Assembly: GCA_017795085.1 (NCBI GenBank)
Contig: CP051246.1
Location: forward strand, 2,234,514 to 2,298,513
Source of the DNA: Salegentibacter sp.
Lineage (GTDB): Bacteria > Bacteroidota > Bacteroidia > Flavobacteriales > Flavobacteriaceae
Direction: 5' to 3'
Length of the DNA stretch: 64,000 nucleotides
Position 1 is the first letter of the stretch. Each line of letters begins with the position of its first letter. Below are positions 23,932-32,102 of this stretch, in pieces. The notes below the pieces were generated by a model that saw nothing but the letters and a program-made list of their open reading frames with translations, searched no databases and was not told where the DNA came from. The position numbers and the translations under genes are program-made.

Positions 23932-25968
23932 ATGCCAAGAAAAATACTTTTTGTTATTTTTTTGTTTCAATCCTGCTTGTTATTTGCGCAGTCAAGATCA
24001 AAACTTGATAGTCTCAAGTCGAGATTTGACCAAGAAACCAGTGACTCTTTAAAAATAGTCCTGGGAATAGAAATCTCAAGAGAGCTCCATAGAAATCAAC
24101 AAGGTGAAGAAGAGGAATATGCTTATGCCCAAAAGGCCATTGAAGATGCACTTCATTTAAAAGACACGCTTTTATATGCCCGGGCTTTAGATAATTTTGG
24201 CCTTCTTTACCGGTTTCACCAACATTATAGGGAAGCTATAGATTTTCATATAAAAGCGTTCAACCTTGTGGAAAGTAAAAAGGTAAAGCCCTATTATAAA
24301 ATGCGGTTTGCAAATAATGCGGCAGTGGCATACCGATATGTCCAAAAGTATGCAACATCTGTTTTTTATTTTATGAAGGCTTTGAAAATTGCCGAGAAAG
24401 AGGACGACCTCAGGAATATTTCGATTTCCAATACCGGGATAGGAAACGCCCTTAGCAATATTCCCGGGCGGGAAGATGAAGCATTGCAATACTTTTTACG
24501 GGCCATAGAGGCCGAAAAAAAACGTGGGAAAGACCTGGGGATAGCGATTAACTACCAATTCATAAGTGGGTATTACATCGATAAAGAAGACTATACCACG
24601 GCACGCGACTACTTGTCTAAATTGCTTCAGCTGAATAAAGAAATAAAAAATGAGTTAGGATTGGCAATTACCCATGAACTTTTAGGGGTTTCCTACATGA
24701 AAGAGGGTAGGAATTTGACAAAAGCAGCATCATCTTTTGAAAATGCTTTAGGTCGTTTTAAAGTGCTAAACAACCTTCCAAAACAAGCAGCAATACTCAA
24801 GAATTTAGGAAATGTTCAATTAAAGCGCGATAATCTTACTGGTGCAGAAAATTATTTTCAGAAATCGCTCGCATTAGCAAAAAAACTCCAACAATATGAG
24901 TTGGTCAGTGCAAACTCAATAAAACTTTGTGAAATTTCAGAGAAGAAAAATAACTATCAACAAGCTTTAAGATACTATAAACAGGCCAATACTTCTGAAG
25001 ATAGTATTAAACTTACCGACCAAAATGTGAGGATAGAGATGCTCACAAGGAAATATAATATAGAAAAAAAAGAAAGCCAAATTCAATTACTTCAGAAAGA
25101 TAAAGCCCTACAACAAACGGTAATGGAAAACCAAAAACAAAAGTTGGAACAGCGTAGGTTAATATCGTTTGTTTTGGCCGTTGGCCTTTTATTGCTGTTT
25201 GTAATCTTTTTAATGCAATACCGAAATTACCGTACCAAGAAAAAAACCAATGCCCGTATTCAAAAAAAGGAAAAAGAAAGGATGAAAGCAATCTATGAAC
25301 GTAATTTGGCCCAGTCAGAAATTTTGGTAACAAGATTGCAAATAAATCCTCATTTCCTTTTTAATAGCCTTAATGCCATCACCTATCTCATTCAGAGTGA
25401 ACAGAATTCAAAAGCCATAAAATACCTTAAGATATTTAGCAAGTACACCAGAATGGTGCTGGAAACTTCAAAACAAGACGTAATTTCCTTACAACAAGAG
25501 CTTAAATTGGCCAATTATTATCTGATATTGGAAGAAAACCGGTTTGAAGATGGTTTTAAATTTCGCATTACCGGCAGCAATTTGCCTGAAATAGAGGAAG
25601 TGGACATCCCCCCGTTGTTGCTTCAACCTTTCATAGAAAATGCAATTTGGCACGGGTTATTGCCTAGTACACGGGAACAAAGAATGCTAGATATTGTTAT
25701 TGTGTCCAAGTCAAAATCCATAGAAATCACTATTGATGACAACGGGGTCGGTCGCAAGGCCCAAGAAAACCAAAACAACCTAAAAAAGCACAAGAGTATG
25801 GGGATGCAAATCATTAAAGAACGTATCCAATTATACAATAAAAGTTATGCTGAAAAAATAAGCTATAAAATAATAGATAAAAAGAACGAATCCGGCCAAA
25901 CTGAGGGTACTCGTGTCGTATTGGTGCTTTTGCAAGATAGCTCTGTGAATACCGAAATGAAAATTTGA
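23932..25968 (+). CDS. TPR-containing LytS-type histidine kinase
   Basis: A 678-residue protein: signal peptide (1-19, ending LLFAQ), periplasmic tetratricopeptide repeats (about 50-345), a coiled coil, one membrane span (about 404-425: LISFVLAVGLLLLFVIFLMQ), then a cytoplasmic PF06580 domain with QINPHFLFNSLN (phospho-acceptor H474) and an ATPase domain with PFIENAIWHG and DDNGVGRKAQ. TPR-type kinases of this layout are common in Bacteroidetes and sense unknown periplasmic signals. No second response regulator follows, so this kinase and the one at 22277 may share the regulator at 21549. Confidence 0.9.
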   Translation: MPRKILFVIFLFQSCLLFAQSRSKLDSLKSRFDQETSDSLKIVLGIEISRELHRNQQGEEEEYAYAQKAIEDALHLKDTLLYARALDNFGLLYRFHQHYREAIDFHIKAFNLVESKKVKPYYKMRFANNAAVAYRYVQKYATSVFYFMKALKIAEKEDDLRNISISNTGIGNALSNIPGREDEALQYFLRAIEAEKKRGKDLGIAINYQFISGYYIDKEDYTTARDYLSKLLQLNKEIKNELGLAITHELLGVSYMKEGRNLTKAASSFENALGRFKVLNNLPKQAAILKNLGNVQLKRDNLTGAENYFQKSLALAKKLQQYELVSANSIKLCEISEKKNNYQQALRYYKQANTSEDSIKLTDQNVRIEMLTRKYNIEKKESQIQLLQKDKALQQTVMENQKQKLEQRRLISFVLAVGLLLLFVIFLMQYRNYRTKKKTNARIQKKEKERMKAIYERNLAQSEILVTRLQINPHFLFNSLNAITYLIQSEQNSKAIKYLKIFSKYTRMVLETSKQDVISLQQELKLANYYLILEENRFEDGFKFRITGSNLPEIEEVDIPPLLLQPFIENAIWHGLLPSTREQRMLDIVIVSKSKSIEITIDDNGVGRKAQENQNNLKKHKSMGMQIIKERIQLYNKSYAEKISYKIIDKKNESGQTEGTRVVLVLLQDSSVNTEMKI

Positions 25969-26124
25969 GTCCTTATTTTTAGGATATAAAAACGTACAAA
26001 TAATATGAAAGTCCTTTGTTTTATGAAGTTTGGTGAATCATTGAGGGTGAAATATCAAATTGATTTTCAGTGAAAGTATTGTGGTTAGGGCATTTATTCT
26101 ATGATAAATTATCCTGCCACCATT

Positions 26125-27324
26125 CTATAATTTTCTTTTTAATTTATCCATATCGTTTGAGACCTTAGAATCAATCACCCGGGCATAAATCTGGGTAGTA
26201 GATAATTTTGTATGACCTAAAAGCTTGGAAACAGTTTCCATGGGAACACCATTTGCTAAGGTTACGGTGGTAGCAAATGTATGCCTAGCGGTATGAAAGC
26301 TTAAATTCTTCTTTATTTTTACCTTTTCAGCTATTTCTTTTAAATACTGGTTGGTTTTTTGGTTGGAGTAAACAGGTAGCAATTTTTCCGTTCCGGCTAT
26401 TTTAGGATGAGTCTTATATTTTTGAAGAATTCTTTCCGCCTCTTTAAGCAAAGGAATCCGCACAGGCGTATTGGTTTTACTCCTTCGGGTATAAATCCAT
26501 TTATTGCCGTCCACTCCAATTTGCAGATTATTTCTTTTTAAAGCTTTGGCATCGGCATAGGCCAAGCCGGTATAGCAGGCAAGAACAAAAATATCCCGGT
26601 TAATAGCTAATACCGGTTTTTCAAACTCTTCATTTTTGATCTTTTCCAGCTCGCTCTTGTTTAAATAAACCATATCCACCTGGTCAAAGCGTAGTTTGAA
26701 CCTTTTGGTGGGGTTCCTTTCGATCCAATCTAAATGTTCGGCAAGACGCATAAGTTTTTTAAAACGTTCCATATGTTTCATAACTCCATTATTTTGGAGG
26801 CTTGGTAAGGCACGCAAATAACTTTCAAATCCCAGGGTAAACTGGTAATCAATCTGTTTTAAATAAATATCCGAAGTATGATGCTGGGCTTTTAAAAAAT
26901 CTTTGAGGTAATTTTCCGTAGTCGTATAGTTTTTCATCGTACCATACTTTAAAACTTTATCCATTTTCTCTTTGTGATAGTTTATTAAATGGATTAGCGT
27001 ATAATGCTGCTGGTCACTACCCAGGTATCTAGCTTTGACTGTTTGTGTGGTTACCAGCAGTCCTTCTTTTAAAAGACTATCATAGGTTTTATATAATTGC
27101 GCTTTGGTTTCATCAATCTTTTTATTGATCTGCCGGCTTTCAGAAGTGTTACCGGTAAGTTTACTGGCTGATTGGTTCCACTTTTCTACCGGAATAGTTC
27201 GTTTTAAACTTATTTCTAATGATTTACCGTTAACGGTGATTCGGGCATAGAGGAGGGCTAAGGCTGGTTGCTTTTTCTTTTTGCGAATAAAAAAAGAAAT
27301 GGAAAAGGTTTGACTGCTGCGCAT
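26125..27324 (-). CDS. Tyrosine recombinase/integrase of island A
   Basis: 399 residues from ATG 27324 (MRSSQTFSISFFIRKKK), the usual start for this family; an ATG at 27348 would add eight residues. Arm-type N-terminal domain, SAM-like core-binding domain (about 95-195) and catalytic domain (about 210-390) with H344xxR347, H371 and Y380. The first catalytic arginine position is Ala (YTGLAYADAK), as in other Bacteroidetes element integrases lacking Arg I. Its start lies 238 bp from the 3' end of tRNA-Pro, the presumed attachment site. It is clearly paralogous to the integrase at 535 but longer at the N-terminus. Confidence 0.93.
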   Translation of the reverse strand: MRSSQTFSISFFIRKKKKQPALALLYARITVNGKSLEISLKRTIPVEKWNQSASKLTGNTSESRQINKKIDETKAQLYKTYDSLLKEGLLVTTQTVKARYLGSDQQHYTLIHLINYHKEKMDKVLKYGTMKNYTTTENYLKDFLKAQHHTSDIYLKQIDYQFTLGFESYLRALPSLQNNGVMKHMERFKKLMRLAEHLDWIERNPTKRFKLRFDQVDMVYLNKSELEKIKNEEFEKPVLAINRDIFVLACYTGLAYADAKALKRNNLQIGVDGNKWIYTRRSKTNTPVRIPLLKEAERILQKYKTHPKIAGTEKLLPVYSNQKTNQYLKEIAEKVKIKKNLSFHTARHTFATTVTLANGVPMETVSKLLGHTKLSTTQIYARVIDSKVSNDMDKLKRKL

Positions 27325-27561
27325 CGTTTTGTTGTTTAAATGAAACAATTAATTAAGGCGAAAGTCAAACTACCAATACGCAATTATGGAGTATCGGTAA
27401 GTTAAAAATACAAAAAAATAACTCACGATAAACTCACAAATTCCCAGTGAACTCACATAAAATTTAACACTGTTTGTTAAAATTTGAACACAAAAAGAAA
27501 GGGTAACTACATGAAAACCATATAATTACCCTTTAATTATGTTAAAATATAACTTGTTAAA

Positions 27562-27574
27562 GTCGGGGTGGCAG
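27562..27574. other. att repeat at the tRNA-Pro 3' end
   Basis: GTCGGGGTGGCAG here covers the acceptor-stem 3' strand and the start of the T arm of tRNA-Pro (minus strand) and is repeated exactly at 1805-1817. Integration at this site would restore the tRNA 3' end, the normal behaviour of tRNA-targeting tyrosine recombinases. It is taken as the right boundary of island A. Confidence 0.75.
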
Positions 27575-27637
27575 GATTCGAACCTGCGGCCTCCTGCTCC
27601 CAAAGCAGGCGCGATAACCGGGCTACGCTACACCCCG
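27563..27637 (-). tRNA. tRNA-Pro (anticodon UGG)
   Basis: On the minus strand the gene starts CGGGGTGTAGCGTAGCCCGG and ends in the complementary CACCCCG plus discriminator A. The D arm, the anticodon stem-loop CCTGC-TTTGGGA-GCAGG (anticodon TGG) and the T arm GCAGG-TTCGAAT-CCTGC are all intact. CCA is not encoded. Its 3' end faces the integrase and forms the att site of the neighbouring island. Confidence 0.95.
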
Positions 27638-27650
27638 AGTAATTTTTTAA

Positions 27651-27729
27651 TCGCGCTCGGCGCGATAACTAGGCGGAGTTTATCCTGACGAAAGTCTCCG
27701 TAGAGACGCGTCAAAGGGCTACACTCCGT
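27651..27729 (-). pseudogene. Remnant of a tRNA-Pro 5' half split by an insert
   Basis: Immediately upstream of tRNA-Pro (minus-strand sense), GCGCGATAAC (27660-27669) and GGGCTACACTCCG (27716-27728) match the D-arm and acceptor 5' portion of the intact tRNA. About 46 bp of unrelated sequence separates them where the tRNA has none. The anticodon and 3' half are absent. It may record an earlier duplication or failed recombination at the same locus. Within the rest of 27638-27977 only a hairpin at 27931-27947 is visible. Confidence 0.45.
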
Positions 27730-27930
27730 GGTTTGATAGCTTATGCTATCGTTAATATTTCAAGTTTTTGGTTCAAGATTACTTTTTTTAAAGTAAACCG
27801 GGAATCAAATTTTAAAAACTTAAATTGTGATGAACTTTTACTGACATTTTGCCTGAGCGGATGCAAATATAATAATTGTTTCCACTTCACCATAGAAGTT
27901 TATAATTTTTATATCTTAGTGTGTTCTTAA

Positions 27931-27947
27931 CACGCCTCGCAGGCGTG
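27931..27947 (+). other. Short GC-rich hairpin
   Basis: CACGCCT-CGC-AGGCGTG forms a perfect 7-bp stem with a 3-base loop, 30 bp before the start of the dehydrogenase gene. There is no following T run, so it is not a typical terminator. A leader structure or repeat fragment is possible. Confidence 0.35.
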
Positions 27948-27977
27948 ACTATTGTTTAATTCTATCAAAAAAATGTT

Positions 27978-29186
27978 ATGAAAAAATTTTTTTTCGCTTT
28001 TTTAATTGCTTTGCTGTCGGCTTGTGGGGAAAACCAAAAATCTTCAGAAAAAGATCAGGCCAACAACGAAAATGAAACCGAACAAAGCACACATCCTGAA
28101 AATATTGAAGCACAACCCGAAGCAGAATCTCCTTTAATTGATTATGAGCATGAAGTGGTGGTAGACGGACTTTCAACGCCATGGAGTTTTGCTTTTCTTC
28201 CGGATGAGAGTATATTAATTACTGAAAAAAGTGGAGATCTTATTCATTTTAAGGATGGCCAAAAGCAAATGCTCTCCGGAGTACCTCAAGTCTACGACCA
28301 TGGTCAGGGTGGTTTGCTGGAGGTAGCCCTTCACCCAAATTATGAAAAAAACGGTTGGATATACCTTACTTTCGCTTCTGAAGAAGGTGATGGTGAAGGT
28401 GGAAACACAAAACTGGTACGCGCCAAACTCAATAACAATCAACTTACTAACATTGAAGATTTATACAAAGCTGAACCGAACTCAACCCGTGGACAACATT
28501 TTGGTTCCCGCATTGTTTTCGATCAGGAAGGCCATCTTTATTTTACCATTGGCGATCGTGGTAATAACAAAGAAAATCCGCAGGATATCACCCGCGATGG
28601 CGGTAAAGTATATCGATTACATGATGATGGCAGCATTCCTGAAGATAACCCGTTTGTAGGTGAAGAAGGTGCTAAAGAAGCGGTTTTCTCTTACGGGCAT
28701 CGTAATCCGCAGGGAATGATTGTACATCCTGAAACTGGAGAAATTTGGGTAAACGAACATGGGCCTCAGGGAGGTGATGAGATCAACATAGTAAAAAACA
28801 GTGCTAATTATGGTTGGCCTGAAGTAACTTACGGTATTGATTATGACGATTCTATTATTTCTGATGAAACCAGCGGTCCAGAATATAAAGAACCATTCTT
28901 TTATTGGGTTCCTTCTATAGCTCCCAGCGGATTTGCCGTGGTAACTTCAGATAAATACCCTAATTTACAGGGCAATTTATTGGTCGGGTCTCTTAAATTT
29001 CAATATTTAGAACACTTAGTGATTGAAAACGATTCGGTTATAAAAAGAGAAAAGCTACTTGAAGGCATAGGAAGGCTTCGCGATGTTAGGCAAGGTCCAG
29101 ATGGTTATATTTATATTTCTGCGGAAGGCACTGGTATTGTAAAAATCCTCCCGGAAAGTGAAGGTGATGGTAAATATAAAGGTTAA
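27978..29186 (+). CDS. PQQ-dependent sugar dehydrogenase-like lipoprotein
   Basis: A 402-residue protein with lipobox LSAC (Cys16), then a Glu/Asn-rich linker (17-50) and a six-bladed beta-propeller of the glucose/sorbosone dehydrogenase family. Landmarks are GLSTPWSFAFLPDESILITE, DHGQGGLLEVALHPNY, STRGQHFGSRIVFD, SYGHRNPQGM and NEHGPQGGDEINIV. Relatives oxidise aldoses using PQQ and Ca2+ and pass electrons to a carrier. The lipid anchor places it in the periplasm or on the surface. It is the first gene outside the island, on the plus strand, with its own upstream region. Confidence 0.88.
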   Translation: MKKFFFAFLIALLSACGENQKSSEKDQANNENETEQSTHPENIEAQPEAESPLIDYEHEVVVDGLSTPWSFAFLPDESILITEKSGDLIHFKDGQKQMLSGVPQVYDHGQGGLLEVALHPNYEKNGWIYLTFASEEGDGEGGNTKLVRAKLNNNQLTNIEDLYKAEPNSTRGQHFGSRIVFDQEGHLYFTIGDRGNNKENPQDITRDGGKVYRLHDDGSIPEDNPFVGEEGAKEAVFSYGHRNPQGMIVHPETGEIWVNEHGPQGGDEINIVKNSANYGWPEVTYGIDYDDSIISDETSGPEYKEPFFYWVPSIAPSGFAVVTSDKYPNLQGNLLVGSLKFQYLEHLVIENDSVIKREKLLEGIGRLRDVRQGPDGYIYISAEGTGIVKILPESEGDGKYKG

Positions 29187-29362
29187 ATGAAAATCTTTAG
29201 TGACCTGTTCTTATTACTGGTAATTCTTAGTAGTAAATCAGATAAAAACAAAGCTAACACAAAAAATTACCGGAAGATAGATATTGAAAAATAAGTATCT
29301 GCAATCAAAAAAGTGATGCTGAACAAACTCCATAAAATCGGCCTGAAAAAACAATTTTAAGA

Positions 29363-29392
29363 TTTGGGGCAAATATGTAAATTTGCCCCAAA
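29363..29392 (+). terminator. Strong inverted repeat just before udk
   Basis: TTTGGGGCAAAT (29363-29374) and ATTTGCCCCAAA (29381-29392) are perfect 12-bp inverted repeats with a 6-base loop, followed by TTATTTTT. The start codon of udk comes 8 bases later. It could terminate transcription of the upstream gene or, in the udk transcript, occlude the ribosome-binding region. Nothing else is seen in 29187-29400 apart from a short non-conserved frame. Confidence 0.55.
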
Positions 29393-29400
29393 TTATTTTT

Positions 29401-30009
29401 ATGCTGATAATAGGAATTGCCGGGGGCACCGGAAGTGGAAAAACTACCGTGGTTAACCAAATCATAGATGAATTAAAAAATGAAGAGGTTGATGTAATCT
29501 CTCAGGATTCCTACTACCAGGATACTTCCCACCTCCCTTTTGAAGAACGAAAAAAAATCAATTTTGATCATCCAAAATCAATCGATTTTGATTTGTTGGT
29601 TTCGCATTTAAAAGCCCTGAGAGCAGGAAAACACATTCAACAACCGGTATATTCTTTTAAAGAACATAACCGTACCGGCGAAACCCTGGAAATTGAACCC
29701 CGAAAAGTAGTAATTGTTGAAGGTATCCTTATCCTTACCCATCCTGAAATCAGGGAAATGTTCGATATAAAAGTTTATGTTCACGCCGATAGCGATGAGC
29801 GCCTTATTCGTCGCTTAAAACGCGATATTACAGACCGGGGTCGTGATATTGAAGAGGTATTATGGCGCTATCAAACAACGCTGAAGCCAATGCATCAACA
29901 ATTTATTGAACCAACCAAAGAATTCGCTGATATTATAATCCCCACTAATCGTTACAATACCGTGGCTGTTGATATTGTTCAAACAATTATCAAGGAGCGC
30001 TTAGGCTAA
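29401..30009 (+). CDS. udk: Uridine kinase
   Basis: 202 residues from ATG 29401. It phosphorylates uridine and cytidine with ATP or GTP in pyrimidine salvage, in the cytoplasm. The P-loop GGTGSGKTT is at residues 8-16. Further family motifs are SQDSYYQD, FDHPKSIDFDLL, PVYSFKEHNRTGETLEIEP, VIVEGILIL and RDITDRGRDIEEVLWRYQTT. Length and motif order match bacterial Udk. A TTG codon six residues upstream lies inside the hairpin and is rejected as the start. Confidence 0.95.
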   Translation: MLIIGIAGGTGSGKTTVVNQIIDELKNEEVDVISQDSYYQDTSHLPFEERKKINFDHPKSIDFDLLVSHLKALRAGKHIQQPVYSFKEHNRTGETLEIEPRKVVIVEGILILTHPEIREMFDIKVYVHADSDERLIRRLKRDITDRGRDIEEVLWRYQTTLKPMHQQFIEPTKEFADIIIPTNRYNTVAVDIVQTIIKERLG

Positions 30010-30077
30010 TTTTGTATCTTTAACCAAGTTGAGGATGGCTTTAGCTTTACTCAATTATAAAAAATAACATATATAGT

Positions 30078-30166
30078 AGTCGTCATTGCGATCTCAAGTA
30101 ATCGAGAGAAGCAATCTATAACTTAGGCTTTTTAATCTGCAGATTACTTCACTTTATTCATAATGA
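30078..30166 (+). repeat. REP-like palindromic intergenic repeat
   Basis: CGTCATTGCGA and GAAGCAATCT on the left mirror AGATTACTTC and ATAATGACG on the right, giving a long imperfect palindrome between udk and the divIC/ftsB-like gene. The wording is typical of dispersed bacterial repeats built on 'GTCATTGCGA...GAAGCAATCT'. Confidence 0.6.
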
Positions 30167-30231
30167 CGGTAAAATTGAATGAAAACAAAAAGCTGGTTGA
30201 ATTAACTAAATAATTATCAAAACGTAAATGT

Positions 30232-30546
30232 GTGAAATTTAAAGAACTGAAACAAAAAGCCTGGTTTCGATTTTTCAGCAATAAATATGTGCTATTAAGT
30301 CTTATTTTTATTATATGGATGGTCTTTCTTGATAGTAATTCCTGGATGGTACACAGTGAATTAAACCAGGAACTAAATGAACTGGAAGAAAACAAACAGC
30401 ATTTTCAGAAAGAAATTGATAAAGACCAGACGATAATTAAAAAACTTCAGGATTCCGTAGAACTCGAAAAGTTTGCCCGCCAAAAGTATTTTATGAAACG
30501 TGCCGATGAAGATATTTACATAATTGAATACGATACCATAGATTAA
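30232..30546 (+). CDS. FtsB/DivIC-family septum formation initiator
   Basis: A 104-residue bitopic membrane protein starting with GTG at 30232; the ATG at 30229 is out of frame and stops at once. A short basic cytoplasmic N-terminus, one membrane span (about 20-38: YVLLSLIFIIWMVFLDSNSW), then a coiled coil (about 45-85) and a conserved C-terminal segment EKFARQKYFMKRADEDIYII. Members form a complex with FtsL and FtsQ at the division septum. Its place before mutA is without obvious functional link. Confidence 0.88.
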   Translation: MKFKELKQKAWFRFFSNKYVLLSLIFIIWMVFLDSNSWMVHSELNQELNELEENKQHFQKEIDKDQTIIKKLQDSVELEKFARQKYFMKRADEDIYIIEYDTID

Positions 30547-30599
30547 TTTCACACAACCCAATACCACAAACCCAAATCACACAAATTCTTTACTTCCCT

Positions 30600-31991
30600 A
30601 TGGAAAAATCATTATTTCAGGAATTTGAGCCTGTTTCATCGAAACAGTGGAAACAAAAAATCCAGTTCGAGCTGCAAGGAGACGATTATAATGAAAAGTT
30701 GGTTTTTAAATCCTTAGATGGAATTCATATAAAACCGTTTTATACTACAGAAGATGTTCAGGATCCCTTTTCGGTAACATCTCCAAAAAAATGGAGTATT
30801 TGTGAAAAAATATATGCAGTTACTGCTGAAGAAGCCAATAAAAAAGCTAAAAATGCTTTAGAAAAAGGAGCCGAATCAATTTGGTTTGAATTGCCTTCAA
30901 AAGAAATCGAGCTTGAAAAGCTATTTAGCGGAATTGATAAAAAAAACCTTCCTGTATATCTAAAACCGGAATTTTTATCTGAAGATTTCTTCAATCGTTT
31001 GCGGAAATTTTGTAATAAATCAAACCTAAAGGTTTTCTTGCAAACTGACCCGATTGGAAAACTTGCCCGGTCGGGAAACTGGTTTTTCAATCTAAAAGAA
31101 GATCTTGGGATTTTAAAAAAAATTGCGGAAAATTCAGAACATTTTAGCGCTACACTAAGCGTAAATTCAGCCTTATATCAAAATGCTGGGGCTAATATTC
31201 CCCAACAATTGGCCTATACCCTCGCCCATTTGAACGAATACTTAAATTTAATCTACGAAATCAAAGATTTCAACAAAATCAAAGATCATTTTCTACCACA
31301 ATTAATTGTAGCTACCGGCCCGCAATATTTCTTTGAAATTGCTAAAATAAGAGCCTTGCGATGGTTATACCGTAGCTTGGCAAAAGAATATGATTTGCCT
31401 TCAAAATGCCATATTCTTGCCCAGCCTACCAGACGAAACAAAACGCTTTATGATTATAACGTAAACCTGCTGCGAACCACTACTGAAAGTATGAGTGCTG
31501 TTTTAGGCGGCGCCAACACCATTTACAATCTTCCGTATGATTTGGTGTATCATAAAAACAACGAATTTGGCAAGCGTATTGCCCGCAATCAGCTACTGGT
31601 AATGAAGCACGAAGCGCATCTCGATAAAGTAGTAAACGCGGCTGAAGGCACTTATTATATAGAAAATTTAACTCATGAATTTGCAGAAAAAGCCCTTACA
31701 ATTTTCAAAGATATCGAAGCCGGTGGTGGGTTTCTAAAAATGCTAAAAGCAGGTACCATTCAGAAAAAAATAAAAGAAACTGCTAAAAAAGAACAACAGC
31801 AATTTGATGAAGGGAAACTTATTCTAATAGGCACCAACAAGTATAAAAATGAAGAAGACCAGATGAAAAACGAGTTGCAACTTTTCCCTTTTCTGAAGAA
31901 AAACAAACGAAAAACCCTGCTCGAACCTATTTTAGAGCGACGTTTAAGCGAAAAAATTGAAAAAGAACGCTTAGAGGGGGAGAAAGATTAA
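30600..31991 (+). CDS. mutA: Methylmalonyl-CoA mutase small (beta) subunit
   Basis: A 463-residue protein resembling the TIM-barrel half of methylmalonyl-CoA mutase without the C-terminal B12-binding domain, as usual for the non-catalytic small subunit. Family stretches include ATGPQYFFEIAKIRALRWLY, AQPTRRNKTLYDYNVNLLRT, TESMSAVLGGANTIYNLPYD and VNAAEGTYYIENLTHEFAEK. With MutB it interconverts succinyl-CoA and R-methylmalonyl-CoA. It lies 111 bp upstream of mutB on the same strand, with an intergenic repeat fragment (CTGAACTCGTTTCAGTATCT) between them. Confidence 0.93.
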   Translation: MEKSLFQEFEPVSSKQWKQKIQFELQGDDYNEKLVFKSLDGIHIKPFYTTEDVQDPFSVTSPKKWSICEKIYAVTAEEANKKAKNALEKGAESIWFELPSKEIELEKLFSGIDKKNLPVYLKPEFLSEDFFNRLRKFCNKSNLKVFLQTDPIGKLARSGNWFFNLKEDLGILKKIAENSEHFSATLSVNSALYQNAGANIPQQLAYTLAHLNEYLNLIYEIKDFNKIKDHFLPQLIVATGPQYFFEIAKIRALRWLYRSLAKEYDLPSKCHILAQPTRRNKTLYDYNVNLLRTTTESMSAVLGGANTIYNLPYDLVYHKNNEFGKRIARNQLLVMKHEAHLDKVVNAAEGTYYIENLTHEFAEKALTIFKDIEAGGGFLKMLKAGTIQKKIKETAKKEQQQFDEGKLILIGTNKYKNEEDQMKNELQLFPFLKKNKRKTLLEPILERRLSEKIEKERLEGEKD

Positions 31992-32102
31992 AACAACCTA
32001 TCGTTACCCTGAACTCGTTTCAGTATCTGATAAAAAATTATCATATTTTAGTTAGAATAATAAAACTCCTTCTAAGTATTCCTTTTCAAAAATAACCACA
32101 CC

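Noticed and set aside
30078..30166. Possible small RNA gene between udk and the divIC/ftsB-like gene
   Set aside because: The sequence matches the common GTCATTGCGA-type dispersed palindrome, so a repeat is the simpler explanation.
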